Positions 52,424 through 64,000 of a stretch of 64,000 nt of DNA are shown one piece after another. Source of the stretch: Lithospermum erythrorhizon (taxonomy: Eukaryota; Streptophyta; Magnoliopsida; Boraginales; Boraginaceae); the NCBI GenBank assembly GCA_019722365.1, contig JADFUC010001680.1, positions 806,001 to 870,000 on the forward strand, given 5' to 3'. The notes under the pieces were generated by a model. That model was not told the origin of the DNA and searched no databases. It worked only from the letters and a program-made list of their open reading frames with translations. Position numbers and translations under genes: made by a program. Positions within the stretch are counted from its first letter, which is position 1, and each line of letters starts with the position of its first letter.

Positions 52424-53608
52424 ATACGTTTCAATTCCATCTTTCCATTTTGAACATCAAAACTCTTTAGTTACGAATTAAAGAATTATTAAAAGATTCA
52501 TATCACGATTTCACATAGAAATTAAAATGCTTTAATTTAAGTTAGGATCAAGATTATACCAATTGCATATGCATGTGGTATAGGATGAAAATATTTTAAA
52601 AACTTGTCTTCCATATTCGGAATCATATCAACAACAATCATTTCTATGTTTAGTCATATGAATGGAGAGATTAACATTGACTTACATTCTAAAGCAAGAT
52701 GAATATTTGGCTCGGATTGAGTTGAAAAACTTTATTAGAATCTTTAAGTGGCTCTAGAAACTTAGTAATTCATAACAATGTTTCAAATTAGTATATGTAG
52801 GTGGTACATAATACTCTGATGAACATAGTTCTCCTATAAAATGGGAGATTTCTTCCCTTGCTCTATATATGCACGAACTAGTAGATCGTAAGTCGAGTTC
52901 CATCTAGTTTAATGATAAAATTAATTTCTTAAACTTCTTACGGAAGCCTCAACGATTTTATATTGTCTTACCCCGCCATTAACAATAAAATTAACGGCTA
53001 CAATTGTTAAATAAACTCATCTCAAACAAATTTTATTCAATCTTTAGCAACTAATTGAAAGGGCATTGACATAAGCATCTAACATGAAAAAGTTCACTAA
53101 AATCGGTTTAATAGGCATCTTTAATTTTCGATTGAAGCGGTATTGGCGGGCGCGACCTCAAATGAAATTGAAGTAATCCTATTGAACGCATAATGTTAGC
53201 GCATGCAAGTATACCTTCGAAATTTGAATATTGTTATGTTTAGAAATCGATCTAAAATATATAATTCTCATACGTAAAGACCCAATCTTGATCAATCCAA
53301 TGACATGTTACACATTATATCAAAATCAAAAAAGACACCAATATCCTTTAGTCAAACACATTTATAAGACAAATTCATAAGAGTGTTACCTAAGTCTCTT
53401 TCGTTTTAAAATATTTTAAAAGCGTAGGTTTCGTAAAGTAGTATGGGGGATACGTTTAGCTCGGGGATTAACGGCATTTTGAATCCATTTAGTAAGCATG
53501 CATCCATCACAATGATTAAAAGGCAAAGAACTACCTATTACAAATTTCATAGTTCGATCCTATAAGCGAAGATAAAAAAGTTCTTTACCGATTTGGATAT
53601 CTAATGAA

Positions 53609-53950
53609 CTAACGTGGCCTACCACTCGCGCTATCTTTAGTGATCTTATGACCCGCTAAGTGTCTAGCAAGATGACCGGTTCCCCCTTTACCCCCACCCG
53701 TTTTCCATGATAGAGTAGCCTTACAATTTATACAAGTTGCCGTTTGTTTTTCACGGTCTCCATTAAAATATTTCCAAATCCATGAAGTTTTTTTCCTCTC
53801 AATAGTAGTATCCGTAGCACTAGATTGAGAGTTAATAATGGGTAGTTCGTCCATACGATTATCATCCTCTAAATTAACATAATCATTTGACATAGACATA
53901 CTAGCACTAGCACTTTGAACATTTTTACCAAGATTACGATTTGATGCCAT
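53609..53950 (-). pseudogene. BED zinc-finger N-terminus of hAT transposase
   Basis: This frame encodes 113 residues from the ATG at 53950 (MASNRNL) before the stop at 53609. A BED-type zinc finger is visible: KKTSWIWKYF, CINC, LSWKTGGGKGGTGHLARHL and the final His. BED fingers in hAT transposases bind the element's own terminal repeats. Downstream sequence resembles the next transposase part in other frames, so the protein is truncated. Confidence 0.8.
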
Positions 53951-54249
53951 TAATTTAGAAGAACAAATATCACAATTTATAAAAAGTTGGTAGATAATAC
54001 CGAATCGGAGATGGAGCAACGTAGGATCGTAGATTGTAGATTGTAATGAACAAGCCCACGCTCCGCGAGATAAAATCCTTAGATTTCGATATAATTCTTC
54101 AATATAAGATTTTGATATTGCTTGTTATTGCTTTGAGTTTGCTTACAAATGATTGTGAATTGTGAAATGAAGGAAGAGTATTATCACTTTTATAAACCTC
54201 TCCGTGGTGTTTTTGACTTTACGCAAGCAATAAGCGTGAGTAGTTTAAA

Positions 54250-54592
54250 CTAAATGGTACCGTTTAGTGTCTGAAAAATAGCCATTATGTTTCCGTTGGT
54301 ACTAAACGTGGTACCGTTTAATTTAAACGGTACCACGCGTTTGAAACACAAATAATCGTTATATAGCCGTTGGAAATAAGCGTGGTACGTTTGATCGAGC
54401 GGTATCACGTTTATTCGCCTGGCGGCGTTATTACATTATAGACGTTACAAAACTAGCCGTTGGTTTAACAAACGTGGTACCGTTTAAAACTAACGGTACC
54501 ACGTTTAAATCAGAAAATGGTCAGAAAGCATTATTATTATAAGGGACAAACGTGGTACCGTTTGGTATTAAACGGTACCACGTTAAGGCCCC
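54250..54592. repeat. Right subterminal cluster of AACGTGGTACCGTTT palindromes
   Basis: Nine motif copies, mostly in facing pairs: about 54257 (single), 54306-54340, 54380-54410 (degraded), 54471-54508 and 54548-54585. Each pair forms a possible hairpin with AAACGG in each arm. Spacing between pairs is about 75-90 bases. Confidence 0.82.
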
Positions 54593-54715
54593 CGTTAAAA
54601 AAGCTAATTGAAGCGCCGAGGCAGAATGAGACCCGGTAACCTTAACGGTAGGCAGGCAGGATTCCGTTAAAGGCGGGCCGTCGAACTTGTTACACAGCGG
54701 CCGGTTCGTTGGTCA

Positions 54716-55810
54716 GCTGTGGCTGCGGCTGAAATGCGCTAGCGCGCTTGCTTGGGATGCTTGATCAGCTAACATCACATCATCATTGAACACTAAGCTA
54801 TTTCGAAACTTCCATAAATGCCACAAAATGCAAGCAATTCGATCCATATTCTCCAGGCACCCCTTTTCTGGAATTGAGATGCCAGGTGATCCCACCATTG
54901 TTTGAAAGAAGTCCAATGATTGCCAGTGGTACAAATATTTAACCGACTAGAGAACCACACCCTACAAGAAAACGGACATAACAGAAAAGAATGTAATAAA
55001 TCTTCCCTTGCATTTTTGCACAACACACAAACAGAGTCAATCTTAACACCCCTCCTACGTAGGGTCCTTCATCGGGAGAATGTTGTTTAAACATTTCCAA
55101 ATAAAAGATTTGACACGAGGCGGAATTTTCATCCCCCACAAAAATTTCCAACCTGGATCAGCAGTACTCCCAGTGCTACCTTCGCCCCTAGCCGAGCCCC
55201 TCAAATCTCCATTTCGCTTCATTTCACGAGCACACTTGTATTCGGAGCACCTGAGATAGACCCCAAGTCGGCTCAAAGGAATGGATAAAACCTTAAGCGT
55301 ATCTTCCCTTCCAAAAAGCTCCTCGACCCGGACTCTATCCCAGGAACCCCCCATGATTAAATGTGAAACCATTTGAACACCAACCTCTTGCACCCCTCTG
55401 ATCTTGAAATCATTTTGTCTAGATACCCAAGGCTCGGTCCACATATTAATGCTTCTCCATTCGCCCCGGCATAGCGAACTCCTTTGCTAGGACCTTCGTC
55501 CCTCTAGCTCCCCTCCCCGCTATAAGACGGATTAGCTCCCAACTTGGCATTTAAAAAAGGCGAACGACGAAAATAACGCCCTTTGAGTAATTTAAAAAGT
55601 AAGGAAGCTTCTTGAGTAACCACCCGCCATCCCTATTTAGCTAATAAAACTAGATTCATACATTCCAAATCTTTGAAGCCTAGGCCATCCACTTTGTCTT
55701 CGAACACTTTGTCCCATGCCATCCAATGAATCCCCTTATCCCCATCGCCATTAGCCCAAAAAAACTTTGTCATAGTCCTGTTCAAGTCATCAATAGTACC
55801 CAAAAAAACT
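54716..55810 (-). mobile_element. LINE fragment, 3' part with zf-RVT region
   Basis: The minus strand encodes the end of a plant LINE ORF2 in several frames. LNRTMTKFFWANGDGDKGIH and GLGFKDLECMN come first (about 55790-55640), then WKFLWGMKIPPRVKSFIWK with NNILPMKD (about 55165-55060), then CVLCKNAREDLLHSFLLCPF (about 55040-54970). The last is the Cys/His zinc-binding reverse transcriptase module. At least two frame changes and a stop break it. It abuts the hAT end on one side and the right arm of the inverted repeat on the other. Confidence 0.8.
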
Positions 55811-55821
55811 AACACTCTTAA

Positions 55822-56180
55822 TTGACGTAAAGGGTTCACCCTGAAAAATATCAAAACTTCAAAGGAAAATTCAAAGAACCAAAAATATTAATTTAAATAA
55901 TATTTGTTTTAAGTGTGTATATCATATATCAATTATATTTTCTTTCAATTTTAAATAATATTGCATTTTTAATGTTCTAATTTAATTTTCGGAACTGTTC
56001 CGGAAAAATTGACTCCGGAACAGAAGAAATTTGCTTGATTTATAGAGAAACAATTATTAATGGAAAAAGTGGTGTTTTGTAGGTTGAGTGATAAATCATA
56101 ATTTTGAGCAAGTGTTGTGCAAAGTTTGGCATTGGATAATTCATCATTATCTATCCACCATAAAAAAATTTATGTATCTT
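55822..56180 (-). repeat. Right arm of the large inverted repeat
   Basis: This is the reverse complement partner of 48622-48945, diverged by several percent and by small insertions. The inserts include a GGAACAGTTCCG-type sequence near 55993 not found in the left arm. The two arms together enclose about 6.9 kb. Confidence 0.85.
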
Positions 56181-56855
56181 GTAGGTAAATACCAATTTAT
56201 AATTGATTCGCTTGTATAGTTACGTTGTTAAAGAATTGATGGATAATCTGTGAAAGTCATAGCAAAATAATTATTTGTAATTGTTTGATAATGGAAATAA
56301 GAATATTACACTTATTTGTTCCATTGAGGGGGCACTGAATTTCATTCGGATCCCTGATAAGTCTGATGCTGCCTCATAATTGATCGTGACTATTACTAGT
56401 AGACACGACATGAACATACCAGGTCTATATTTGCATATTATAATCATTATAATTTATACACATCAACATGCAAACAATGAAACAAATTCATCAAACAAGA
56501 AAGTTAAAGGTAGTTCATCAAACATGTATGAATATAACTTTTCTTAATATCCCATACATATAACAAAAAAAATGATTGACTAATAATACATCACAATTAA
56601 AACGAAAAATGAAAATGTGTTCTCTAATTGCAAACTCATTTTTACCTAGTAATCCTCTGCCATCATCTACACAACATTTTAGTAGTACACTAGTATGACA
56701 AACAATTCCATGATTTTCCAAGTGAATTAACCTGCGAAGGCCTCTTCTTGAAAGAACATTTACTCAATATTTGAGAGGATGGTCAAACATAGCCCTCCAA
56801 CACTACTACTACTTTCGCAGAAGTTTGTTTGCCTCGAAGTGTGGCGCCAGCTTGC
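56181..56855. other. Flank between the inverted repeat and the WD40 gene
   Basis: AT-rich sequence with no coding evidence. The part nearest 56855 is the presumed 3' UTR of the WD40 gene. Confidence 0.5.
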
Positions 56856-58115
56856 TCAAACCTTAATCGATTTATCAAGACTCCCACTATAAACCACCCA
56901 TTTCGGATTGCTTTCGGTCGAGTCTTTTGCTACCTCGACCGCCAAGCATTTGACCGGTCCAGTGTGACCGGTCAAAACAGACAAACAGTTATGAACATTC
57001 CCTTCCCTCTTCCACACACATATAGTCTTATCAGCTGAGCCGCTGAAGAGCAAATTCCCGGCAGCCGCCAAGCAAAGAACCGCCACCGTGTGTCCCTTAA
57101 GCACCCCACCATGAGACAATTCATTCCCACGTTCCCAAAAATTCACCAAACCATCAGATGAACCACAATACACAACAGAGCCAGTTTTATCAACAGCTAG
57201 AGCTGTCACAGCACATTCTTGGCTCAAAAGAGTATGAGCTAAATCATGTCGAACGGTTCTCCCTTTCGTTTCCCTTTTCCAAACCTTAACGGTTCCATCA
57301 GCCGAACCTGTGTAAACCATCCCTTCAACACTAGCAACAACAGCATTCACAGCATCATCGTGGGCCTTCACCGATTCAAGACATTTCGAATTATCCGTCC
57401 TCCAAACCTTAAACGTCCTGTCCCATGAGGCAGAGTAAAGAATCCCCTTCTCTTCACACATGCTCAAACTAGATATAGCATCACAATGCTTGATCCAAAG
57501 GGCTGTCTTATTACGCTTAACTTCGATGTAATTCTTGGGTCTTATTGATGCTTTGAAAATGTCCATGAAAGTTGGCAATGTCCCTGAACGTTTGTGAATA
57601 CTAGGGTCTCTCTGGTTCACTCTCCAGACCCTGATTTTCCCATCTTGATGACCTGTGAATATCTTCCCACTACATATGATTATTGCTTTGACAAGACCAC
57701 TATTGGATTTGAATGCACCGAATTCTTTCATGTCTTTCCAGACACGAATGTTCTTGCTGTCTGAACCTGTGTAGAGAAGATCATCAATGGCAGCTAAGGA
57801 ATATATGTGACCTTCTTCGCGAACAAGTGATCCGATTAGTGCATTTTCATGTTGACTAACGGTGGAAGTGTTGCCAATGTTATTGCTTTCTTCGAAATTC
57901 ATCCATGGCGATTTCTGGAACGGGGAGGCTTGGTTCCAGGGAGACATCATCATAGGTGAACCTTCGCAGCTGGGACGACTAGCGTCGTAGGCCGAGAAAT
58001 TGCTGTTTCTATTGTTGTAATCCAGATCATTTTGATCAGAGTCTGCCATGTTGTTCGTATCTGGTGGCAAACTGCCTGATGCTTGTTGCATGGTTTCTTG
58101 GTTATGTTGCTGCAT
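56856..58115 (-). CDS. JINGUBANG-like WD40-repeat protein
   Basis: One intronless exon, 419 aa from the ATG at 58115 ([11 protein letters not shown]). An ATG further upstream at 58262 would add 49 hydrophobic, Phe-rich residues typical of translated leader and is less likely. After an N-terminal Ser/Asn-rich region (about 1-95) come seven WD40 repeats, seen as [61 protein letters not shown] and GSLDKSIKV. The set is expected to form a beta propeller for protein docking. Members include JINGUBANG, which restrains pollen germination. In relatives the last repeat ends KVW with a few more residues; here a TGA takes the place of the Trp codon, and the protein ends at KV. A G-to-A change could explain this small loss. 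Confidence 0.9.
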   Translation of the reverse strand: MQQHNQETMQQASGSLPPDTNNMADSDQNDLDYNNRNSNFSAYDASRPSCEGSPMMMSPWNQASPFQKSPWMNFEESNNIGNTSTVSQHENALIGSLVREEGHIYSLAAIDDLLYTGSDSKNIRVWKDMKEFGAFKSNSGLVKAIIICSGKIFTGHQDGKIRVWRVNQRDPSIHKRSGTLPTFMDIFKASIRPKNYIEVKRNKTALWIKHCDAISSLSMCEEKGILYSASWDRTFKVWRTDNSKCLESVKAHDDAVNAVVASVEGMVYTGSADGTVKVWKRETKGRTVRHDLAHTLLSQECAVTALAVDKTGSVVYCGSSDGLVNFWERGNELSHGGVLKGHTVAVLCLAAAGNLLFSGSADKTICVWKREGNVHNCLSVLTGHTGPVKCLAVEVAKDSTESNPKWVVYSGSLDKSIKV

Positions 58116-58262
58116 GTATGATTTATTCACTAGCAACAAGAAAGAATGTATATCAATAAATGAAAAAAAGGAGAATGTTTGTTGAAAATGAAAGAGAAAA
58201 ATCAGATGTAGAAAAGATGGGAAGGGATAAACATTGAATGAAGAGGGATTGGTAAAGATCAT

Positions 58263-59241
58263 GAATGTGGAGAGGAGACTTTGTAGGGAGGAAATATGTA
58301 AAGGACTGGAGGAGGGGAAAATGATTAATTAGTGAACTGTAATTGGTTTTTTGTCTGGTGTTGTTTGCACGTATGATGACTATTTGAGATCAATTTTAGG
58401 AAGAATTAGCTTGAAATTGACCATTATGAATCAAGCCAGGTTCTGATCACATCTTTAAATTAAGCTAATTTGTTTACAAGCAGCAAATCAATCTCTTTAA
58501 ATACATGATGGAATTTATAATCAAGTGATAGGATAAAATGATACCAGCTCAATCTAATTTTCCTTTAATGGCGTGCTAAATTTTGCAATTAAATTGAAAC
58601 TGTCAAGTACATGTCAATAGTAAGACAACATATCATTAGGCCTGTCCTAGCTCAAAATGCATTTTTGAAAAAAATTTATTTTAATTCTCGAAGTTAGGTT
58701 GTTAAATTGTTGCTACAGTCACGCTCGTCATTTTGGTTCATTGACATGTCACTCTATCTACGTTTTGAAGAACACCGCTGCTTAAATAAAGGAAGGAAGA
58801 ATATTACCCAACCTTACTCACGTGATAACAAATTATGTTTACGAATCAACCCAAGATTTTTGGATTCCTTCCCGTTAATAAATTAACCACAGCATGAGAA
58901 TAACACGAGTGGAACGTACCAGAGGATATGATAAATTGATAACCAAACTGGTGTCATGCCAACAGCATAGATCTGCATACACTCCAAATAAATGAACGAA
59001 AAATGCCAAACAACATACACAAGTCATCTACTACAACAAGTGGCTTTAAGTAATGAGTAACCGCGGATCACCAATAAATATGCACATGGTCTAAATTTTA
59101 CAGTCTCACTTTCGTTTGTAATGTGTACATGTAGAGAACTCAACCTTGAAAGACGAGCAACTCATTTGGTGGCAGCTGAATGGAGAGATCTACTGCGAAA
59201 CCCTAAATTGATGTAGGTATACACGAACCCTCGAACATTCT
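58263..59241. other. Intergenic region between WD40 and SEC3 genes
   Basis: This holds the promoter of the WD40 gene and the 3' UTR of SEC3. No coding exon or repeat was recognised. Confidence 0.55.
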
Positions 59242-62200
59242 TTACATGGATGCCAAAAGATCCCTCATTTCTGCAACATCTGGGATGTTTTCACTAGGGT
59301 AAATTTTGGCTACGAGCTGTGCAAAACTGTCATACTTGTCCAGAAACTCCTTCTGCCAACACCATGAAGCAGAAGATGGTTATTTACAATCACTCAACAC
59401 ACGTACTTTGGAGCATTTATCGACTGCTAGAAAACTAAACAAATCTAACCACACATAGCATACAATGTGGATTAGACTTCAATATACAAATAATCGTAAA
59501 ACAAACAAACAAACAATTAGCTGCATGAACCTACAACTTGATGAGAATAGCTCCAAAAAATTATTAAAGCATGATCGTCAATAACCGAACAAAGTTTAGG
59601 CTTCTTTACATACAGTAGCAAATACTTAAGAAAGTTATCTGGAAATAATCATAAAGAGTAACCTTGTCATAAGTTAGAAGTATCAGATATCACTAATGCA
59701 TGATGTAAATTTTCTAGTTAAAGTCCTACACAAATCTGTTAGCCAAATAACCAAAGCATACAATACTACTCAATGTTCCACTTTAAGCACAACATTAAAA
59801 AGGCCCACTTTTTTTCATTTTGGATGCAGAATTTAGAAAACCTATTTCACATTTCGAGCTCCCAACTTAAACACATACATCCTCATAACACATACCTTGC
59901 ATTTATCCCACAAAGAAGGCAATAACTCTTCAGATGTCAAATTCTTCTGCAACTTTTTATACATTGCACTGATGGATTTGTCAACCTGTAAAATCAACCA
60001 GATCAGTAGCAACATTCTCATCTATACAACAAAATCTGGATATTGACTTGACTTACCCCAGATAAGCTGGACTTAACAACCTTCCTCAGGTCCATTTTTG
60101 AAAGCCCGAGTTGGAAAGGGATCTGATTTTAAGCATAAGAATATTAATTACAGTTATTTCTATAATGTTAAAGCGATTAGCGAGGATCCGTATGGATTAT
60201 GGAAGTAGAAAATCATGGTAAATCTTGCAAAACTGTTCGTCTTTCTCTAACAGCCAGCCACCCACCACAATCCCAAAAGGATAACATCAGTTTAGTGGAG
60301 TTCCCAACAATTAGTAGTTTTCTAATGAGCAGATCTAGCATATCACCTGCCTTCAGATAAGAACCAATGAAAGGGTTTCAATTCATGAAAAAAACCAAAA
60401 CATACCTCTTCTGGTGTGATTGTGAACATCAGGTCCTCAATTCTTCGAGCAAACTGGAAGAGTCTTTCAAATTGCTGAAACATATCATCGTGATAACCAA
60501 AAAAAAAAATTGAATGTCAGTTACTCAGTTAATTCTCGAAGGGGAAGGAAGATGAGCAATAATTATAGTCCATCAGCCTTACATAGTATATGATCATACT
60601 GATATGGCGAGTGCATGCTTGTTCATAGGCTTCACTAGCTTGATGATAAAATTTAGCTAAAGTAGGGACAACATTGGCAAGATCATATAGACTGCAAGCA
60701 AACTTCATTCAATCAGCGAGATGATGCAGTAATCACTTCAATATACATCAGATCAGAAAAAATGCCAGTGATCTATAACTTCAATAAGTTGTATAAAAAA
60801 TTGATATTTACTTGTGTTTCTTCTCGTTTTCACAAAAGACGTTAATAACCCTTTGATAACTTCATCTTAACTAACTTATTAAAAAAGTTAAATAAAACAG
60901 ACATAATAAAAAAGAGAAAATGAATGTTAGAATTTTATTACACCATGATATCATAAAACACCATGACATGAATTCAAAGTTTTGAAACTGACAATATATA
61001 AATCTAGACAGCAAAACAAAGTAACAACTACTTCTAAGTTATGGTAATTATTCTTATGTCATGGTGTACTTCTTGTCAAGAGAAAAGAAAGTGTGGATCT
61101 TTTTTCCCCAAGTTAAGCATAATTATTATGCTATCATCTATCTCACATGTTGTAGAACCCTATTATTGACTCATTCGATTGACATGCAAATTTTGTTGGA
61201 CAATTAAAGTGAAAGGTAACAATGGAAGTAGCATTATGCAGGGAATAAACTCAAATTAATATGGAACTGGAACTACTAAATCTATTTTTTTTTAACAAAA
61301 AACTTGGTAGAGACAGACTAGTCATTTTCAAAGAAATTGATGTGAGCAAGAAAGACCATAAGGAGCTAGACAACAGGTTAGATAAAAAAGAACTTAACTT
61401 ACAAAAGAGATACAAATCTGATTAAGCTATACAAGACAGATGTCTGTATTCAAGTTGAATCATAAAATCCATGTGGAAGAAAACAAAAGTGAAACCTATC
61501 ACCAATATTCAGAGGATTCATCTACAGATCAAAATATAGTTAGAGAGAGAATGTAAAAATCATCTCTAAGGTACACTAGAGGGCTCCATTAACGGTAAGA
61601 TTATAGAAATTCACAGTAGTGCAGCATAATAGTGTAAATCTGATTTATGTACAAGTACCTGTTCTGAAATGCAGCATAGTTCTCTAAGAGCATAATGTCT
61701 GCATATTTTGGGTCTGCTTGAGCAATTTTGTCCAAAGTGGCAAACATTATTGTAACCTGCCAACATATTGCATTCATAAACCTAAGAAAAGTAGATCATT
61801 TAAAAAAAAAAATTATTGGAGTGGGGTGGGGTGGGGGTTGGAGATGGCAAGGTTACACGGACAGAGGTTTTATTTTTAATGCTAGCAAGCAACGTTCAAA
61901 TTGCAGCTTAACTTAAGAGCTTGTAGCATGTGTGTGTGTGTGTCTGTGCAAGGGAGGTAGTGAGAATCGACATACAAATTTTGTATATGCCTGATCAACC
62001 AAATTCCGTGACTGTCCTTGGATGTACTGTTCCATACGTGTAGCAAGAGTGGCAAACCTATAAACAAGAAACTGAAAACATGAAGAGCTGCTGTTTGCAT
62101 ATGAAGGGGAGAATGTCATGAATATTAAAATTTAGCTTGTGGTGGGCAAGTCAATCTCTGTATCATTTTCTCACCCCATATCACTATAACATGATTGTAT

Positions 62201-63826
62201 GTCAGTGGAATCCTCAAACATGATAAAAACGTGAACTGTACAAAAGTGCAGAAAGACATAAAGGTTGCCCAAGGCTACAACCTAAAGTACAAACATAATG
62301 AGCTATATATCAAAACTTAGCACCCCGGATAGATGATATCAGCAAAAAAACAGCAGAAGGTAGTGTGCTTCCACATTTCCATTCCAGATTCATTTCAGCT
62401 TTCAGTCAAAACAATAGCCTCACAGGCTGACATCTGGTGCGTGATATGAACTCAATACAAGGATCAACTCAATAAAGAAGTGGAAGAAGAAAGAAAAGTG
62501 GAAGTGTTAGAGGAAATAAAAGGGAAGAGAACAGATTAGAGAAATTGGCATGTTTTCCCTTCATTGATGTGTCCGTGGTGTTCTGCTCTTCATTTGCTAT
62601 CTAAGCAATGTAAGAAGTACTAAAGGATACTATGTTGCACTTATGGCCTTTTGACTGCTATGTGACACTTTCGGCCAAATTCAGAACTGAAAAAATGGTT
62701 TACCTTGGTATATATGATAAAACACCTAATTGTCTAGCACTGCGCTCGTGTCTTTCAATCTGGTGACATGCTTCATCTACAAACTGACACCATTTCATCA
62801 ATTGAAGAGGTCAGCATCATCATTTAAATTGATTTTACAGCTGACCGGCATGAAAGGAGAAAAATTAACTTACACGGCTGAACTGCATAGAAATTCTAGA
62901 TTCCAGGTCATCAAGCAAAATTCGCACAAATCCAGCTGCATCAGCCTTTTGGCCTGAAATGTATTTTTCAGTGATCCCATGCATAGAAATGCACCTTAAA
63001 GGATCAACTTTATATGCCCAATCCACCACAGCATAAAAGTCTTCCTGCACATACAATCATCAAAAGAAACAAGTATTGACTACCAGCCAAACAACTTGAG
63101 CATTAACTCAAGAAAAAACACCAGTTAAGTGTATGTGTGTGTGGCTTTGTGCGCAAGCGAGGGCAGGGGAAGTTTTGGGTACGTAGTAACTGTTTGGGTA
63201 TTTAATTGAGTTTTTCTAGAATCCCTCATCTCCGTATGTGAAGGAAGGCATGTCATGTTACATACTTGTATTCCATCAAGCAAATCATGAAGTGATTGAT
63301 TCAGTGCCTCCAGCTCAGAAGAATTTTTACCTTTATGAATCACAACAAGTATGTTAACAATCATGAAACAAAATAAACTCCAAATAAAAGAGTAAAAAAA
63401 TCCAAGAGGAGAATTACTGATTTTGTTATCGTTGTCATCGATATCCATGATGCCTAAATCATCATCGTCATTATCATCATTCTGCTCAGTTTTGTTTCCA
63501 TTGGAAACACTTCCAGGAGGAACAAGTGCAGGAACCTCAAAGCACATGAAGTGTGCAAAAAATGAACTCTGCAATACAACATAAACATTAGACACACTTT
63601 ACTGCCAAATAAACATGGATATATGCGCACACACATAAGAGTGTAAAGTAACCTCATCTACAAGGAGCGGGATGAAAATCGTAAGCATTTTTGCATATGC
63701 ATCTGATACAGTGGAAGTGTCTGCATTGCTAGCATTCTGGCTGGAACCTGTAGACCCTTCAAGCCAAACAGTTGGATTTCTAGGTGCTTTTGTACCACTT
63801 CGGAGCTCATTAGCAAACTCCCGAGC
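59242..63826 (-). CDS. SEC3: Exocyst complex component SEC3, C-terminal half (5' end beyond the window)
   Basis: Twelve in-phase exons on the minus strand: 63826-63653, 63568-63418, 63330-63266, 63044-62874, 62783-62704, 62057-61976, 61756-61659, 60691-60583, 60474-60406, 60122-60057, 59985-59896 and 59352-59242. They encode the last 421 residues. SEC3 is a landmark subunit of the exocyst, which tethers secretory vesicles to the plasma membrane. Recognised stretches include [58 protein letters not shown] and the end [11 protein letters not shown]. They lie in the helical-bundle Sec3 C domain. The full plant protein is about 890 residues, so the first half, with the PIP2-binding PH-like domain, must lie past 64000. 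No exon was seen in 63827-64000. An acidic Asp/Asn run (NDDNDDDD) sits in the exon at 63568. Confidence 0.95.
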
Positions 63827-64000
63827 CTGAAAAGGATGCAAATGAGGGCCACCACGACTACAAGTTAACTCAGTGATAGTTGCTCCAAATATTTTTGTTT
63901 GTGCGCGGACTTAATATGCCCTACAGATCAAGATGAGTGTATGCTAGAGAGACTTGCAAGTAATTTAGGTGTCCTTGACTGTAGTGATTATGTAATTTAG

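Larger units (their letters stand above)
49563..54715 (-). mobile_element. Degenerate BED-type hAT DNA transposon
   Basis: Minus-strand transposase remnants occur in the right order: a BED zinc finger (53950-53609), middle pieces with PFN-DG-MLTKWIQNAVNP (about 53520-53440), and a C-terminal dimerisation domain (52423-51810). Candidate ends are TAGACATGGCTACCGAACCGG from 49563 and, on the other strand, AGCTGACCAACGAACCGG from about 54713. Clustered palindromic repeats lie near both ends. The left subterminal DNA between 49563 and 51800 is long and otherwise empty. The target duplication was not identified. Confidence 0.72.

Overview
The window is nuclear DNA of a flowering plant, almost certainly a eudicot. 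Genes have many short exons with GT-AG introns, the DNA between them is AT-rich, and the gene families (LBD, plant heme oxygenase, RBP45/47, MEKK-type MAPKKK, exocyst SEC3) are plant families. The short string ATACTCCGTA recurs between genes, which fits Caryophyllales, but that is only a hint. Exons below were joined by hand from splice sites and reading frame; every junction is phase-consistent except where a break is reported.

Layout. 1412-7014 (+) encodes a single-pass membrane protein with a Cys-rich apple-like domain; its 3.6-kb first intron holds a decayed antisense Ty1/copia element. 7950-8585 (+) is an LBD transcription factor. 9093-12092 (-) is RPN11, the 26S proteasome deubiquitinase. 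13784-16842 (+) is a plastid heme oxygenase of the HO2 type with a frame break in exon 1. 17415-23990 (-) is a 15-exon membrane-anchored calcineurin-like phosphoesterase. 27494-30769 (+) is an RBP47-type RNA-binding protein lacking the exon for the second half of RRM3. 30770-35280 has no gene but holds a foldback element and a 1.5-kb minisatellite. 35281-39767 (-) is a MAPKKK5-like kinase with a stop codon just after the kinase domain. 41628-43877 (-) is an uncharacterised secretory-pathway protein. 45376-48102 (+) is an intronless PLP-fold protein related to molybdenum cofactor sulfurase. 56856-58115 (-) is a JINGUBANG-like WD40 protein. 59242 to the right edge (-) is the 3' half of exocyst subunit SEC3.

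The block 48622-56180 is a nest of transposons. Two inverted arms of about 325-360 bp frame two LINE fragments and a BED-type hAT transposon. The hAT element carries clustered palindromic pairs of a motif built on AAACGG-TACC.

The genes are unrelated housekeeping, signalling and trafficking genes, each with its own promoter, and no operon-like or cluster logic is visible. The most informative features are broken or remodelled genes (HO2, MAPKKK, RBP47, WD40), introns in which copies of exon boundaries have been duplicated, and the framed transposon nest. I did not find a convincing new biological system; the hAT palindrome clusters and the inverted-repeat frame come closest to unexplained structure.
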